Made by a program: the position numbers and the translations under genes | Assembly: GCA_015179045.1 (NCBI GenBank) | Contig: WHUZ01000015.1 | Location: 682,001 to 746,000 of the forward strand | Length of the DNA stretch: 64,000 bases | Direction of reading: 5' to 3' | Origin: Kalaharituber pfeilii | Taxonomy: Eukaryota; Ascomycota; Pezizomycetes; Pezizales; Pezizaceae | The notes under the pieces: generated by a model | The model's database searches: none | Told to the model about the DNA's origin: nothing | The model's input: the letters and a program-made list of their open reading frames with translations, nothing else | Part shown: one piece after another, positions 10,951-24,973 of the stretch | Numbering within the stretch: position 1 is the stretch's first letter | How the letters are laid out: every line of letters begins with the position of its first letter

Positions 10951-13900
10951 TCTGACTACCATAACCCAACCGGCAAAACGCTATAAGCTGACACACTTCT
11001 ATTGTAAGCATTAATAATTTAGTTAGGAAGGTTCCAAAGTCACGTGGTTTGGAACTAGACTGAAAAGGCTTGGAAAAATAACTAGAAAAATAACTCCGTG
11101 GCGGGATCGGAGCCGACGGCGATATTAAGTGGATTGAAGAATCACGATTGCCAGGCACCAATTCTATACTTGCTGGCTACTGGCCAGAATTCTGACCTGG
11201 TACAAAGCTATTCCGACTCAGGCACGGCAAGAAATTGAGTTGTGAACATGCATATCAAACATCTGGTCATGGTGATAAGCTGACAGTTTCATATCAAAGT
11301 ATTCCTACTCTGCGGAAGATTTCGCTCCCCCAGCCCACATCTGCGAGATGAAAACAATAGAGCGACCTATCTCTACCTCATAGTGGTACGGAATGATGGG
11401 AGCCGAAGTCCGAAGTCACCATGAAGCTTGTTTACTTTCTGGTTTGAATCTCAATACTCTGAGATTGCTACTCATTTAGGGATCCATCGAGCATGGAACG
11501 TAACCGAGACAGTCTGGCCCTCATTAAGCAACGTGCGAAAATCTTCCATATTGATGCGCAGAGGTGGAATCTCTATTCCCAACCAGACTATCTATTCCCC
11601 CATAAGCCCATACACCCACGTTATATCTTACAGTAGACAGGCTTGGTTTTGAGAACCTGATTGGCGGTTACTACCTACAGTGCCTAGCAGAAAGTCTTCC
11701 TAGTATGGTTTTACTATGCAGCATAAGGGAAAGCTTTCTCCCTTGGAGTTACGAGATATGCAGCCGAGCGCACCTCCCCTGCACTATTCCTCAGTATCAT
11801 GAGAAAATCACAACAAAATCAATAAGTTAGCAACAAAATTACAGAAAATAGTAAACCGCATGAATGGACATTGGAGAATCTGTTTTTTTTTTTTTTTTTC
11901 AGAATCTAAAATTGAGCATTTTTGGTTCGATTATTCTGTTTTTGCAAGGAGGGTGCGCTTGGCTGCATGTCTCTCGACTCCGAAGGATACTTGGTAAAGT
12001 GGACCTCGTGCTTTCCTTTATGCTGCATAGCAAAACCATACTAAGAAGACTCAGGAACAAGCTACCGAGATCTGGCAATGCGAACTGTTTAGCTAGGCGC
12101 GTGCCAGTTATCAAACGTCAACATGCACAACAGCTTTGAGGTATGGATTTCATGAGGTTAACACAATCTCCAGCGCTTTCTATCGTATATTATTGAGCCG
12201 TAAGCTGGTTGGCCGGGCTCCCTGGTAGCTTTGCCTTGCGAGGAGGCGTCTTGCATCAGAGTGTGTGCTTCTGGTCACCTCCTACCGAAACCCCCAAGAT
12301 CTATGTAAACGAGACGGGCGACTAGGCAAGTAAGAAAGCTATGTCGCAGCAGTTGTACCACGAAAACGGCTTTACCCTGGCGCTTCGGGGACTGTTTGAT
12401 ATGCTCACGGCTGGGACCCACGACGGGGGAACCAAAAGCATGAGATAATACTAAAATGATATAATAGTATTTATTGAGTTGCTTATTGCACGAGCGTCGC
12501 AGGGTCCGTACAGCCTTGAGTGTCCACAAACTTGTACTACGGTAAATCCTGTAGACAACCATACGTGGGAGTGAGCAAGTTGTTCATGAGGCCAACACGC
12601 GACGACAAACTTCCATACTTAGACAAAGAGCAGTGTAGCACCCCCGTGTCAGAGGGAGCTTCAACTGTGCAAGGGGATGTTTGGAACGAAGATGGCCAAG
12701 CGCAGGAATATATCTGATGCCGGGGGTGAAACACCTTGATACGTACCTCCTCCGGCGTGCACGTGCACACCCTCTTGTGGCTTCCACCCCTGACACCTCC
12801 GCGATTCTCCCGGAGCGGCTCCACCAGTGCCAGAAAATGGTCAGTGGCCTTGACTGTAGTCGTGGATTTGCCCTGTTGTTGCCGAGGGTTGAAGAGTCCT
12901 TTCAATTTCGCAAACGGGGCGTTTGGCAGGTCGTGTCGAGCAGCAGCATCAACACTCACTCAAAACCGCCCCCGCAAGCTTGATACAACCACTCCGCCAG
13001 GGCCGCAGAATACTGCTGGTATAGTGCCCTTCTCTTTGCACTCGCTCTCCTTCCAACGGAGAAGCAGCCAGGTACAAATTGTAGACGCCCGCCCCTTGTG
13101 TGCCTCTTGTCTCCGCAGCACAGCTCAACGGACAGCAGCTTGCAGCCCTTCACCTCATTCTTTCATTCTGTTTCTTTTGGATTCAACACTCTGGAAGTGT
13201 TGCTGCTTGTGCTGTTGTTTCGGACCGGATACTGCTCCCAGCTCGCTCCCTGCATCACTGTACCGGTAAACGAGTTGCTTAGCTTAGCGCTATACATTCT
13301 GAGGCTGCATATACGGACTGTTCGTGATACCTCTCTCTGCGGCAGAGAGAGTGACGAGGGATAAGCGCTGACCGTGTCCTCAGTATTACTTGACAGGCCA
13401 AGGCGCTCGCAAAGCGTCCTATATAATTGCTTTCACTGGCGCACATCAGGAGATTTTAGTAACCATTGAACAACAATCGGACAAGCAGGCTGTCACATTC
13501 CTTCATTCATTCCTTTTTTTTTTTTGTTTGCTCCTGCGCCTCTCTGTTTATTTTGCGAACTTCAATTATCTTTTTTTTTTTACTTACTTTAAGCCACCTA
13601 ACGATCGTTGTATTTCAACCTTCGAGCTTGTGTATCCCAGCTGTGGACCAGCCAGGATCCATTCGTGTTGGGGATTCTAAACTGCAATTGGTACGTACGT
13701 CTTAACGTCCAGATTGGATGTCTTGGAATTTAGATATGTTGCTTGCTGTCCACCCCTCCGTATCCCCCACCCCATCCCATGCGATGCATCACCGCCGTTC
13801 CCCCTCGCTTGGTTTGGCGGCATGACGGACTCTGGTTGGGCGGCGACCGGACAAGTTATGAGGTAGTTGCTCCAGGCTGTTCTGGTGAAGGCCAAACAGA

Positions 13901-14768
13901 TAGCAGCTTCCGCATGATCCCGCCGCAGGGGCAGAGGAGTGAGGGGCAGGCATGGGGGCTGGTGGAGTGCCAACATGGCGGACTGGACCATGAATGGGGT
14001 CTAGCAGCGAAATCCCTTCTGCTTAGATTGGGGGGCGCTGATTCGCCAGGTTCGAGACGCTCGCAGCGCAGGCCCAATCACTTGCCCTCTGTAGACGCTG
14101 GAGCATCTGCCGGACAGATATCCTCCAGCGCCTGCCTGGCACCTGCTCGCTTCGCACACTGCGCTGCACTGCGCTGCGCTGCGCGACGGAATACTAAAGG
14201 CCACGACGCCCTCTGCACTGAGCTCTCTCTGGTGGCAGCCAGCAGCCAGCAGCCAGCAGCCAGCCAGCAGCTAGCCAGCGTCGCGCACTCACCCCTCCGA
14301 CCGGCCAGCCAGCCAGCCAGTGCTCTCGACTCTACAGCGGCGTGCAGCGCATCGCCGCCCAGTGAGCGCAGTCCGGTACAGCACGGTGCCGGCAGTACGT
14401 CCCTGCAGCAGCAGTGGTGCTGACCCTGAGCTGACCCTGAGCTGACCCTCTGCGCCCATCTCCCGTCCCCGCCCTCCGTCTTCTCCGCGGCGCCGTGTCT
14501 GGCCCCGTCCTCTTGCACCCTCGCTCCGCCCTCCCCCCCCAACTCCCCGCGCTCCCTCTGCCGCTGCGTGCCCTCCCCTGCCCACCCCTGCCGCTCCGCG
14601 CTGCCCGGTTGTCCCGACCGCATCGCATCTCCAAGCCCATCCGGCCCCCCTTTCCCCTACCACCTCTCCACTCCCACCATTCCCCCCTCCCCCCTCCCCT
14701 CCCCCCCCTCCCACGCTCCCCCTCCCGCAAGCAGCGGGGCTATCAGACGGAGCAAGTACAAGCAGGAA

Positions 14769-14800
<32 letters not shown>

Positions 14801-14900
14801 TCTAATTAGCCCGTCCGACCGTCTTGTCCTGACAAAGTAGTAAGCAGGTCACCGTCTCGCATACTTAACCTCCCATTCGTAGCCTCTCTGCTCGCCCGCG
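10951..14900. other. Intergenic region and likely 5' region of the NAD kinase gene
   Basis: No supported gene is seen. 10951-12700 is ordinary AT-balanced sequence. From about 12700 the DNA becomes GC- and pyrimidine-rich, which suits promoter and leader sequence for the gene at 14901. It holds CAGC/GCAGCCA repeats (14225-14275), a triple GAGCTGACCCT repeat near 14420-14450, CT-rich tracts (14520-14730) and an A-run at 14767-14784. Overlapping frames at 12736-13269 (+), 13743-14423 (+) and 14078-14623 (-) are compositionally biased, have no recognised domains, and are probably by-products of this composition. Confidence 0.55.
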
Positions 14901-17104
14901 ATGCATCCGCAACTCAGCGAGATCACCGTCGCGCTGCACGACTTTTTTGATGCGAAGCACCGGCGCACGCAGGAACCACTAGCGGCAGCCAGCGTCACCG
15001 CAACCGCACCCGCAACCGCACCCGCAACCACGGCCAGCGCTGCCGCCTGCAAAGCTCAGCTGCAGCCAGCGTCAGCGTTTTCCTCCCCGTCGCTCGCCTC
15101 GACGGGTTTTGTGCCGCTGTCCCCTCTGCCTCCGCCGTCGCCGCTGGACATTCCGATTTCGGACATCTTGTCGCCCGCCGGCCCCGCTCCTGCTGCTTCG
15201 CCCGCACCGGTGGCAATCTCTGAAAACGGCAACTCCGCAACGGGAAGCAGCAGCTTGGCCCAGCCTGCCCACAGAGATTCGGGCTCTCTCATCCAGAAGG
15301 ACATCAAGGAGGGCGCATCCAAACCCGCACCCTTGAAGCTCGCTACGGCTTGTCCCGAGCCCGAAGCCCAAGCCAAGTCTGCCCCGTTCTCTTCGTTCTT
15401 ACGCTCACCCAAGGGCTTCAAATCGCACCGCCAAAACGCTCTCAGCGTCGAAAGCATCCCACGACAAACCATGCTCAAGGCGCTCGCGTCTACAAAGTCT
15501 CGAGGCCCCTTTTCCGCTGGCCTACAGCTTAGCCCAGCACTGCGAGGTGGAGACAACAACAATAACAATGACGATATAGCATCAAAGCTAAATTCCCTAA
15601 CCATCAATACTCCCGGCATCAGCGCCGATTTCAAGCACCCCCTCCAATCGCCATGCTTCTTCCACGAGAAATTCGACACTGCCGTTAACATCGACAAGGT
15701 CCTAGAGGAAGTGCATGCAGACTCGGAGTACATGTCTCACCGCCGCCTTTTACAGACCGCCACGGGTGTGCGCGAGGTTGCGAGGCAGCTCCAACGGAAG
15801 CCGGTCAAGATGCAAGTCAAGTCCGTCATGATTGTGACCAAAGCTAGGGACAACACTCTTGTCACGCTGACCCGCGAGGTTGCACATTGGCTCATGAAGA
15901 CACCTCGGTACGGGTCCGACCTTGGCGTCACTGTCTATGTGGACGAGAAGTTACAAAAGTCGAAGAGATTCGACGCAGAGGGGCTGATACGCTCTGAGCC
16001 TCGGTTTGCACAAATGCTAAAGTACTGGACTCCCGACCTGTGCTGGACAAGTCCGGAGAAGTTTGATCTTGTCTTGACGCTTGGTGGAGATGGGACTGTA
16101 CTATTCACATCTTGGCTATTCCAGAGGATCGTCCCGCCAATTTTGAGCTTCAGTCTGGGAAGTTTGGGATTCCTGACAAATTTTCCATTTGATATGTACA
16201 AGGCGCATCTGGATAAGGTGATGACGGAGGGCATGCGGATTAATATGCGGATGAGGTTCACGTGTACAGTATACAGGGATAGTAATGGGCAGATGGAGGA
16301 GGCGGAGCAGTTTGAGGTGCTCAATGGTAAGGACATTATCGCTTTCCCCCATACCTCAATTCCGTCTGCAATTGCCTCTGCTACCTCATTTTTCACATTT
16401 ATTCATGCTTATTTTCGTCCTTTCCCCTTTACCTTTTTCGTAACTCTATCCACCCCTGGCACCCATACCTAAACGCAAACTGCAACACTAACACGTATAC
16501 AGAACTCGTCATTGATCGCGGCCCTTCACCCTACGTTTCCAATTTGGAACTCTATGGCGACGACGAACTCATCACCGTCGTCCAAGCTGACGGTTGCATT
16601 TTCTCTACTCCCACTGGCAGCACCGCATACTCCCTTTCCGCCGGCGGTAGTCTCGTCCACCCTGATATCCCCGCCATCCTCCTCACCCCAATTTGCCCGC
16701 ATACCCTCTCCTTCCGCCCCATGCTCCTTAACGACTCCATGCACCTTCGCGTCTCTGTCCCTAGATCCTCCCGAGCCACCGCATATTGTGCCTTTGACGG
16801 CAAGGGGCGTGTCGAGCTGAAGCAAGGCGACCACGTCACAATCGCGGCATCTCAGTATCCGTTCCCAACGGTGCTGAGCTCCGGGAAAGAGTGGTTCGAG
16901 AGTATTGCAAGGACGTTGAGGTGGAACACGAGGGGAGCACAGCAGAAGGCATGGAGTGGGGGGAGTGTGAGTGGAGATAGTGCGTTAGGGGAGGACGATA
17001 TAGGTGGAGAGGAGGAGTGGGATATTGATACAGACAGCAATGTGTATAGTGATAACTCGGGGAGCAATAGTCCTTTGAAGAGGGCGATGTTGTTGGGGGT
17101 CTAA
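14901..17104 (+). CDS. NAD(+) kinase (Utr1-like)
   Basis: Two exons, 14901-16326 and 16503-17104, with a 176-bp GTAAGG..CAG intron, give 675 residues. The enzyme phosphorylates NAD+ to NADP+ using ATP and is the source of cytosolic NADP(H). The catalytic core begins near residue 275. The GGDGT motif is at about residues 395-399, and STPTGSTAYSLSAGGSLVHP at about 510 holds the conserved NAD-binding loop, followed by the LTPICPHTLSFRP strand typical of the family. The first ~270 residues are Ala/Pro/Ser-rich and probably disordered. The start is the first ATG of the frame and is followed by a fungal-type N-terminus (HPQLSEITVALHDFF). The C-terminal acidic/Ser tail (~residues 630-670) is also low complexity. 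The length exceeds yeast Utr1 (about 530) because of the N-terminal extension. No mitochondrial targeting sequence is obvious. Confidence 0.95.
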
Positions 17105-17817
17105 GAGGATAGAAGATGATGGACACGGGATGATACAAATACCTGACAAGTAGATTTCTGGGGAAGGACTGGGGAATGGGGAGGCAAAGAGGGGTATAAT
17201 AGAGGAGTTTATGGGCCTGCTTTATGACTTGTTACTGCGATGTTGCGCTTGATATATGAATCCTGTTATTTGGCTTTGGAATTTTGCTTTGGGACCTTTT
17301 TTTTCTGCTTGGGATTGGGTTGAGGTGCGGGGGGTTACGGTATTCTCTAATGTGCTTTGATATTCTTTTACTTGAGAGCTATGAAAAGAATTTAGTATTA
17401 TCTTATATATCTTTTATACTTTTCCTTTTTTGCTATGATTGCGAATTCACCCTTTTTCTTCTTTTTCTTGAGATTTTTTTTTCTCTCTCTAGATTTAAAT
17501 TTCTGGAGTTGGGAAAAGATTTTTTTTTCGTTGGGTTGGGTTGGGGGAATGGCAGAAGCGTTTCAATGATTACGGGGGGGGAGGCGAAGTAAGGACTGTA
17601 ATATGGTGTTTGAAAGTTGAATTTTATTTATATTTATTTATTTTTTGTTCCTTTTTTTTTTTTTTTTTTTTTTTTTTTTCCTACCGGCCTCGTTCATTCT
17701 CTTTTCCCGAGTTTTTTGGTATACAACATTCTGTATTGGGGGGGCGAGTTCAGTCACAAAGAAACCTAATAGATATACAGACTTGTGCTTTACCTATGTT
17801 ACTTGCTAAATATGTAC

Positions 17818-17854
<37 letters not shown>

Positions 17855-20800
17855 TTTGATTGAGGAGTTGGAAGGGGAATGATAAATCTACAAGGATGGG
17901 TAGATCTACATAAAGATGAAAAGTATGAGTACAAGTGTAGATAGAGTTTTTACAGAATGTATATATAACAAGTAACTTTACTGTACATACCAAGTAGATG
18001 TAAGTTAGATAAAACGTTTTCTATATGTATGTATGTATGTATATATGTAAGATACCTAACCAATCCAAACTCTGAGCAAGAAGAGGAGCGTTAGAGCAAG
18101 GAGGTGGGTGGGGGTGGGTTGTGAGATTTGCTGGTTTTCAAAGTGTAAGTAGGTATTGTATAATTTCGATATCAGTCTCAAAGTATTAAACGTTTCATCT
18201 GTATATAACAACAAAACTAGAAAAGGAAATTGGAAAAGAAACGAGTTCGATTTACATTCGGCGGCGCTCGTTTACGAGCTTCTTTTTAAATACCAACTTG
18301 ATACACTGTCTTGTTCTAAAAACTAGCCCCGTATTTCATATAACTCTCAGAAGATTGTTAAGACGGAGAGGAGGAGGGGAGGGGGGGTGCTGAAGGAGCA
18401 ACCTAAGTATGTAGGTAAGGTTGTGAGAGGGGGGAGAGGAGAGGAGGGGAGAGGAGAGGAGAGGAGAGAGGAGAGGGGAGAGAGGAGGGATTGTTAATGC
18501 TACAAGGGCTCGGGAGCCACGGATAGTACACTACTGGGTTCTGGGCTGGTTAGTTCCGTACGGTATTATAATCTGTAAAATTATTACAGGTGTGCAGCAA
18601 AATAACGAAACATCAATTGAATATGTTTTAATCTTCACATGGCGAGCGGTTTAGAGAATATGGGCATATGGCCTCAACATGAATGACTCATTACCCTGAG
18701 TCGTAGTCACCTAACTCCAGAACAATCCGGCTGGTTGACGGCTCATCATCACAGAAGGACAACAAAGGATTGATAGCAATTGGCATTCCCTTTGATAGTT
18801 TAATGTTGTAGACCTCTGTAATGCAGGCGTGTGATATCCTCTGCATACACATCGACATATACATACAATTTATACAGTTCAATTCCCTGCACATTCATAC
18901 ACAGCACAAATTCCCTCATTTGCTAGGCATGCCTCCAACTTACCGAGAAGTCTCCACATTCGTGCATTGGTGGCACCCTCATCCACAATCCGGCCCCACC
19001 CGATTCCATCGCAACTATCTTGCATATACCCTCGCGCCCGAGCCATGAAGCAAAGAGAACAAGCTCGCGAAATAATATATCTGCATACCCTAGCCCCTAT
19101 CTTCCTACATATCTTCCTAATCCCTTCATACCTGAGCACTTCCCTACTGGTTTAATCTGTGGTTATATTCCGATAGTCTTGTGCCTTCTATAGATTCTCA
19201 CTCCCTGAGAGGTCCTGGAATTGCGAGACTGATGCACTCTAGGAGATTGGTAATGCCAGTGACTCTACCTAATTGATCCAGCCCAGTCCAACTCATCCCA
19301 AACATGGGACCAAGTTCACTATTCATATGTAGGGGGCCATCTCCGAAAGAAGCTTCGAATGAATGAAGGTTTTGTTAACCGGCTGGACCCGGAATTAGAT
19401 GAAATCGTTGCACAGTAAGCGTTGCTCTCGTGCCTAGACCTTCAAAAGTGGATCTATGTATGTGTTGTCTGTAGGCCATCAGTGTCAGTAACTTTATGCG
19501 GCTGGTGGTGATCACATTCAACAGTGGAATAGAAGCGAGTGATTAGGTGATTTTATGTAGCAAAAATGACTAACTGGAGGGTAGCCATAATGGGGTTAGG
19601 AAATCCTGCGACTCGCCAAGCAACTAGGCTATCTCAAGTTCCGTTATAGATCAGAAAAAGGTTCAAGAATGCAGACAACATAGGAGTTGGGGATTCTAGT
19701 TTATCAACCTCTGTTCTCTTTGATTCCAGTTCCAGCTACAACAGAATTGATGTTGTTTAGCACTTCTTTTGGAGACGGACGGACAATTGTAGTTACTGCA
19801 ATAGTAGTATCAACCGCAGTATATACCATGTGCAATCAAGTACCAAGCGTTCGCCTAGACAGAAAAAAGGATAATAAAGAGGTAATAAACATGCAAATAA
19901 CGCAATTCCATAAATGTGACTTGCTCCGTTGCAATTCAGCGAAAATTCAGTACGACGTCGAATATTCAGTAAAATCCTGTTAAACTTCCTTGAATTTGTA
20001 CCGTTTCAGTTTCCTATTGAGGAATTTGCTGTTATATTGTCTTATTATAATGCTGCTTGGATGCGGTTGTCTAATTACCAATCAGAAAAAGAGGCCCAAG
20101 AGTGAATTGATAGTTGAGGCGTTTACACGCTAAAGAGGATCATGGTGTAAACAGAGAGAGGCAAAGTGAGGTGGGCAAAGAAGGGAAATACAGCAGTGAA
20201 TGCAGAGTATGAAGGTAGAGCATTAGTGAATCACAGACTGTTGCACACATGCGGCTGATTACAATTGCTGTGGACCCAATATACTCTATGTATACAAAGT
20301 ATCTAAGCGAAAGCAGACATGTAGTGATATACTACTATGTAGACCCGTGCTCACGGACATGCATCGTTACATGTACATTCTGAACTCTGTGCTGGACTAG
20401 CCAGTCGCAGTTCTTGAGTCAGTTGCCATCTGATAGCACTGCCCATTAGGAGGTCTGAGATTTTGAGAGTTTTATTTGAAGGTTCAATTAACTCCTTTTT
20501 CGAAAGAAGCCTCGAATGTAAGATGGAGGCTGTCATCCCCTAAGATCAGTTCTTCGACAGTCAAAGTGGACCGCGAGGAAATTAATGTGGTTGTTATTTG
20601 CGATCTGTGTTTTCTGATATGCTGCAGCTCCCCTTTTCGTGCAAACTAAGAATAGGACGAGAAGGAAACTCTTATCTTCACTAGTTCCTAGTCTAGTATT
20701 CATCGAACGATGTTTTCCGGAATCGACATATTTTTCGATATTCTGTCTCGGTATTACCCTGAAGCGTTAAAGTACACCACTTGCTTATCCCACCCGAATT

Positions 20801-23749
20801 AGCAATGACCAGCGATCATACCGAGTCTCTTGATTTGTTTTTCGAACCTGTTCGAACCTACTTGGTGACTTTTCTCTGGGTATCGAATTGCATTAATACG
20901 CACGGGAGAGGAACATATAATGGTTCGAGTCCGGAGACTTTTGTTACAATACACACAATGAGGAAGGATGTGATTTCATGCACTGTGCGTGCTTATCTTC
21001 CCCGATGCCTCACAAATTTAATTAGACCAATTTAGATCCCACTACGGCGGCAATCATTCCTACCGCTGGAGGTTCTCGTGCATTTCTCAATTCCACCACC
21101 GTGATTTCGAAATCACACAGAAAATTGAACCTAGAAATCGTGAAAGGAGCTAACCCAGCGCAGCTTTGGAGAATTATTCGTCGTTAGGAATTGGTATCGG
21201 CACCTATTGCAAAGTACATTATCCACCTCTAGGCTCAACTTAGGTCTTGCCCGGTAAAACATTTTTGGCCACTATAGCCAGGCATATTCTATTGGCTTGT
21301 TTGAGAGAAAATACAACGCTAAGACCGACTCTTCAGCAGTGGTAACGATGCAAGTGACCACCAGAACGCGATGTTCTTTGGACCTCAGAGAGCAGAAGCT
21401 TTAGTTGGAGCGGTGGGGAACTTTCAGCCCTTGTTGGAAGGATGCGCTTCATCAATCTAAAGGCTGACGCGTGACAGTTAACTTAATTGATAGCAATTAT
21501 AGAGTAGGCAATAAACTAATCAAGATTGTTAGTGTAACATCAAGTGGAGATCAGGAAGAACAAGGTGCTATGCAATACCTACATTGGAAGCATTCAAAGA
21601 ACACAGGTCTGACCCTTATAGTAAGAACGTTCTATCAAAACGTAAAAGTTTGCTAAAGGTAAGCAAGGGGAAGTAGTTGCGATTTGCAGAGTATTATCCT
21701 AATCTTTACCATTCTATAGCGTTTGTGTCTTTTCCAAAATGAGATACTGCTATCTAGTAGTGTTCGGCAATATCAATTTCGTGTCGCGGTTATCTATGGG
21801 GTCAACGTAAGCTATCAAAATGTGCCGTCTTTAGCTATGGTGCTCAAGAAAAGCTTATATTTAGGGTCAATTGTGGGGCCGAGTGGGCCAGGCGAAGTTA
21901 TAGGTAATTGAATATGGTATTGGGAACCTGCGTATGTATGCAGCTGCAGTACAGTATTGCTGTGAAGAGGTACATCTCCGAAAGTGAATTTTCGTTTTTG
22001 TAAGATCTGGCTTAGGTAAATCAATGCACAAGTGGGGCAATGAGGATCCATGCTTATCAACATTGAGACACAAAACGTCAATGTACGTTCGGCCCGTGAT
22101 TTGCCATGAGGGCACCTTCTGGATGCGAAAGCTAAAAAGCCCCCACACTTCCCTGGAGTTATGAGGGCTATAGATCTGAATGCTCTTGGTGTATCTTTTC
22201 CATAACATTAACTGGACCCAAAACTGATTAATAGTACAAGGCTTATGGTAGACCTGGCTGTTGGTAAGTAGGTCGGCAAACTTAGTAAACCTCTCAATTC
22301 GACAGTCTCCCAAGTTCTGGGGTACAGAGTCGATATCGGAAACTGAACTAGGATGTAGAATTTATAGAGTGATAAGAGATATGAACCTTAGTTACCCACC
22401 ACTATAAAAATAAACGTTTGACGACTTTTTTCTTCTGAGATATTGTTTTATGACTGCGATCGACATATGATCTACTAATAAAGTAGATAAACTTCCAACA
22501 AAGGTGAAAAGGGTATCGCGTAAGCAGCGGGAGGAGACAGTAGCGAAACCTTCACTTCATAAGATCCACTATTGATCTGGGTGCCTCGTATATTGGACCG
22601 ATTGTTCAGGCAGAGCGGAAGTGACTATTTGTGCGAAAATTTCCAAAGCAAGGACCTTCCACCAACAAGCGGCACAAGTTTTGTCGGAGAGGATTTAGCT
22701 GTGAAATTTAGATGGTGGCGGGGGAACTTCCAAGTGCGGTATACCAATGCCATATGGCTGGATTGTTTCGAGGAGGTACGGACGCAGACCACAGGAAAGA
22801 CACCGTCAGCTATAGTAGGCAGCATTGACGTTGAGTTCCCTGATTGGGCAGACACAGGAAGTAAGCAAGCCCTATTTGCATTATTGACCTGATGCAGTTT
22901 TTTTTGGATCTTACAGCAAATTCTAGGCGTTTCGTATTTCCCACATGTAGCTATCTATAATTACATGAGATCAAAGATCCTAACATGCAATGAGCAGCTA
23001 GTAGGATGAGCAGGGTTTGCAACTGTTCGTTGGGCGTTAGTCTCATGTTGGAGCTCCACAGTTTGGCTGATTGGGATGCTCATGAGAACTCAGGCAAAAG
23101 GTAAATTCCAATCCCGACTCAAATTAACAACAAATACCGGGCACCGGGATAATTCCCTTTGGAGGCAGAGTCCTGGCTTTCGTTTAACTGCAAGGGACAT
23201 ATGGGGCATCCCTGTATGTTGAAAGGTTGTGGACATGCCCACAACAACATCAAGGTATCGACGGCAATGTTAGCGATATATTGCTGGGAGCGGCATGATA
23301 TATATCAATAGAATTCAGTGGGAACGGGGCGTAGGCAGTAATGCATGTACGCGTAGTACAATGGCAATTGGAGGTGAAAGTAAGTTCGTACCGGTGCCAG
23401 CTAGGGAATTGCTGGATCCAAGTCATGGAGATTCAACCTGGATAGCAACTAGCATCTGGTCCTGATAACACATGGGGCCGAAGGGATGATGGAAGTCAGG
23501 AGTGGCTCCTCGAAACAGTACGTGTTGTAGAAGCACTTACGATAGCTCATGATCCATCAGGAATCTCAGTATGCCAAAATTCGCACATGAATACACGCTG
23601 TAAGAGGCACGAAAACTCTCTTGCAGCATGTCGTTATGCCAAGCAAGGTGAGGCCTCGGCATTACGGCAAATGCAAACAAGATGTACTCTACAGGCGAGG
23701 AGGCCTTTTGACCTTGGGACTGGGTGATGGGGAGGATAACCTCAGCTGC

Positions 23750-23787
23750 GGTGGGGGTGGGGGTGGGGGGGGGGGGGGGGGGGAGGG
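23750..23787 (+). repeat. Poly-G tract
   Basis: A nearly pure G run, GTGGGGGTGGGGGT followed by about 20 G and GAGGG. It is a potential G-quadruplex and a likely source of length error in assembly. It lies inside an otherwise unassigned frame (23621-24082), which argues that frame is not a gene. Confidence 0.85.
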
Positions 23788-24840
23788 TGCGCTGTGGAGA
23801 TTAAAGTGCTCCCAGGGTCGCCATGTGCCTGTTGCATACTGTACCTGCCACAGTATCATACCAGGTAGGTGCGTCAAAAGTACCAGTCTAGAATTGCACA
23901 GAAACTGGTACCTAGGCCTTGCAAGTGCCACCGCAGGTTGGAGCTGCGTGGGACAGTGTTGCAGCCCTCCCATTCTCGTCTCGTGTAACAGCCGTACCGC
24001 AGCATCTCCCCGGCGTCGCGACTTCCAGTACCGTGCCTCTGCTCCGCCCTACGAACCTCTTCTGGGCCTCCTCTGCTCCTAGGCATGCAGCTCAATCCAA
24101 CCTCACTTGCCAGGTCTCCACACCCCTACCCCCCCACCACTAAGTACAGAACCTCAGAGACACTGCTCCACACCACCATACCAGCCGGCTTATCTGAACC
24201 TCTGCTTTGTTTTATTTTCCTCTTCCTTTACTTTTTATTTTCAATTTTCATTATTCTTTTGTATCCCCTCACACTTGCTCTTCTTCCATGAGGGCCACCC
24301 CCACTAGCACCATTGAGATTGACCAGTTGTGTGAATACCATGGCTCGGCTGGTGACCAATGATCTGCATGGGATTGATGCTTCTTTTCTAATGCTGCCTG
24401 GCATCCGATGGTGGATGGATGGTCACATTTTCCACAAAGAGTAATTCCGGATCGCTGTGTAACTGTATTCCATTTCTCCGGTCTCAATGGAGCCCCTCTT
24501 TCCCCTTGCAGCCATTGCCGATGTCAGGATGTTAGGAGAGGTGAGGATCACTTTTACAGGCCGTATATCATAGCAGTGAGAATTTCACTAATGCCTCATA
24601 CTTTAGATATAGAGCAAGCAATAAGGATCATCATGCAGCTGATGGGCATTTCAAGCAGGGATATCACCCTCCTGGTGCCAGTTTTCCTCTGTATTTGGAT
24701 GCCCTATATCTACATGGTGCTTTATTTCAAAAGACCCCATCACGAGGATCTTGCGTCTCTGTGCTGTTACAATGCTGGAACTTTGTCCAATGAATCACTG
24801 AGACTCGATGGGCACTAGGGCAGATACCCGCCTGTCTGCC

Positions 24841-24973
24841 GTTCATTGTTTCCTCTTTGTTCGGTGGATTCACGAGATGTTTCATGGTTCGTTGTTTCCT
24901 CTTTGTTCGGTAGATTCACAAGATGTTTCATTTCCTCGTTGGCCTCTGTTCGGTGAGTTCACGAGATGTTTAA
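24841..24973 (+). repeat. 45-46-bp imperfect tandem repeat, three units
   Basis: Units run 24841-24885, 24886-24931 and 24932-24973. They share the core TGTTCGGT, then GATTCACGAGATGTTTCAT with small changes. The third unit is the most diverged. There is no coding link; the array lies about 600 bp upstream of the terpene synthase start. Confidence 0.8.

Noticed and set aside
12736..13269. 177-codon open frame
   Set aside because: No recognisable motifs, overlapping alternatives in other frames, and no splice or start support.
13743..14423. 226-codon open frame upstream of the NAD kinase
   Set aside because: Composition is driven by GCAGCCA/CTGCG repeats; no domain, and long frames also exist on the opposite strand over the same DNA. 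More likely leader or promoter sequence.
20880..20950. Possible tRNA around GGTTCGAGTCC at 20932
   Set aside because: A B-box-like string is present and flanking bases can pair, but the T-stem does not form and there is no D-arm or anticodon arm.
21867..22313. 148-codon minus-strand frame
   Set aside because: No motif or family resemblance and no convincing promoter or splice continuation.
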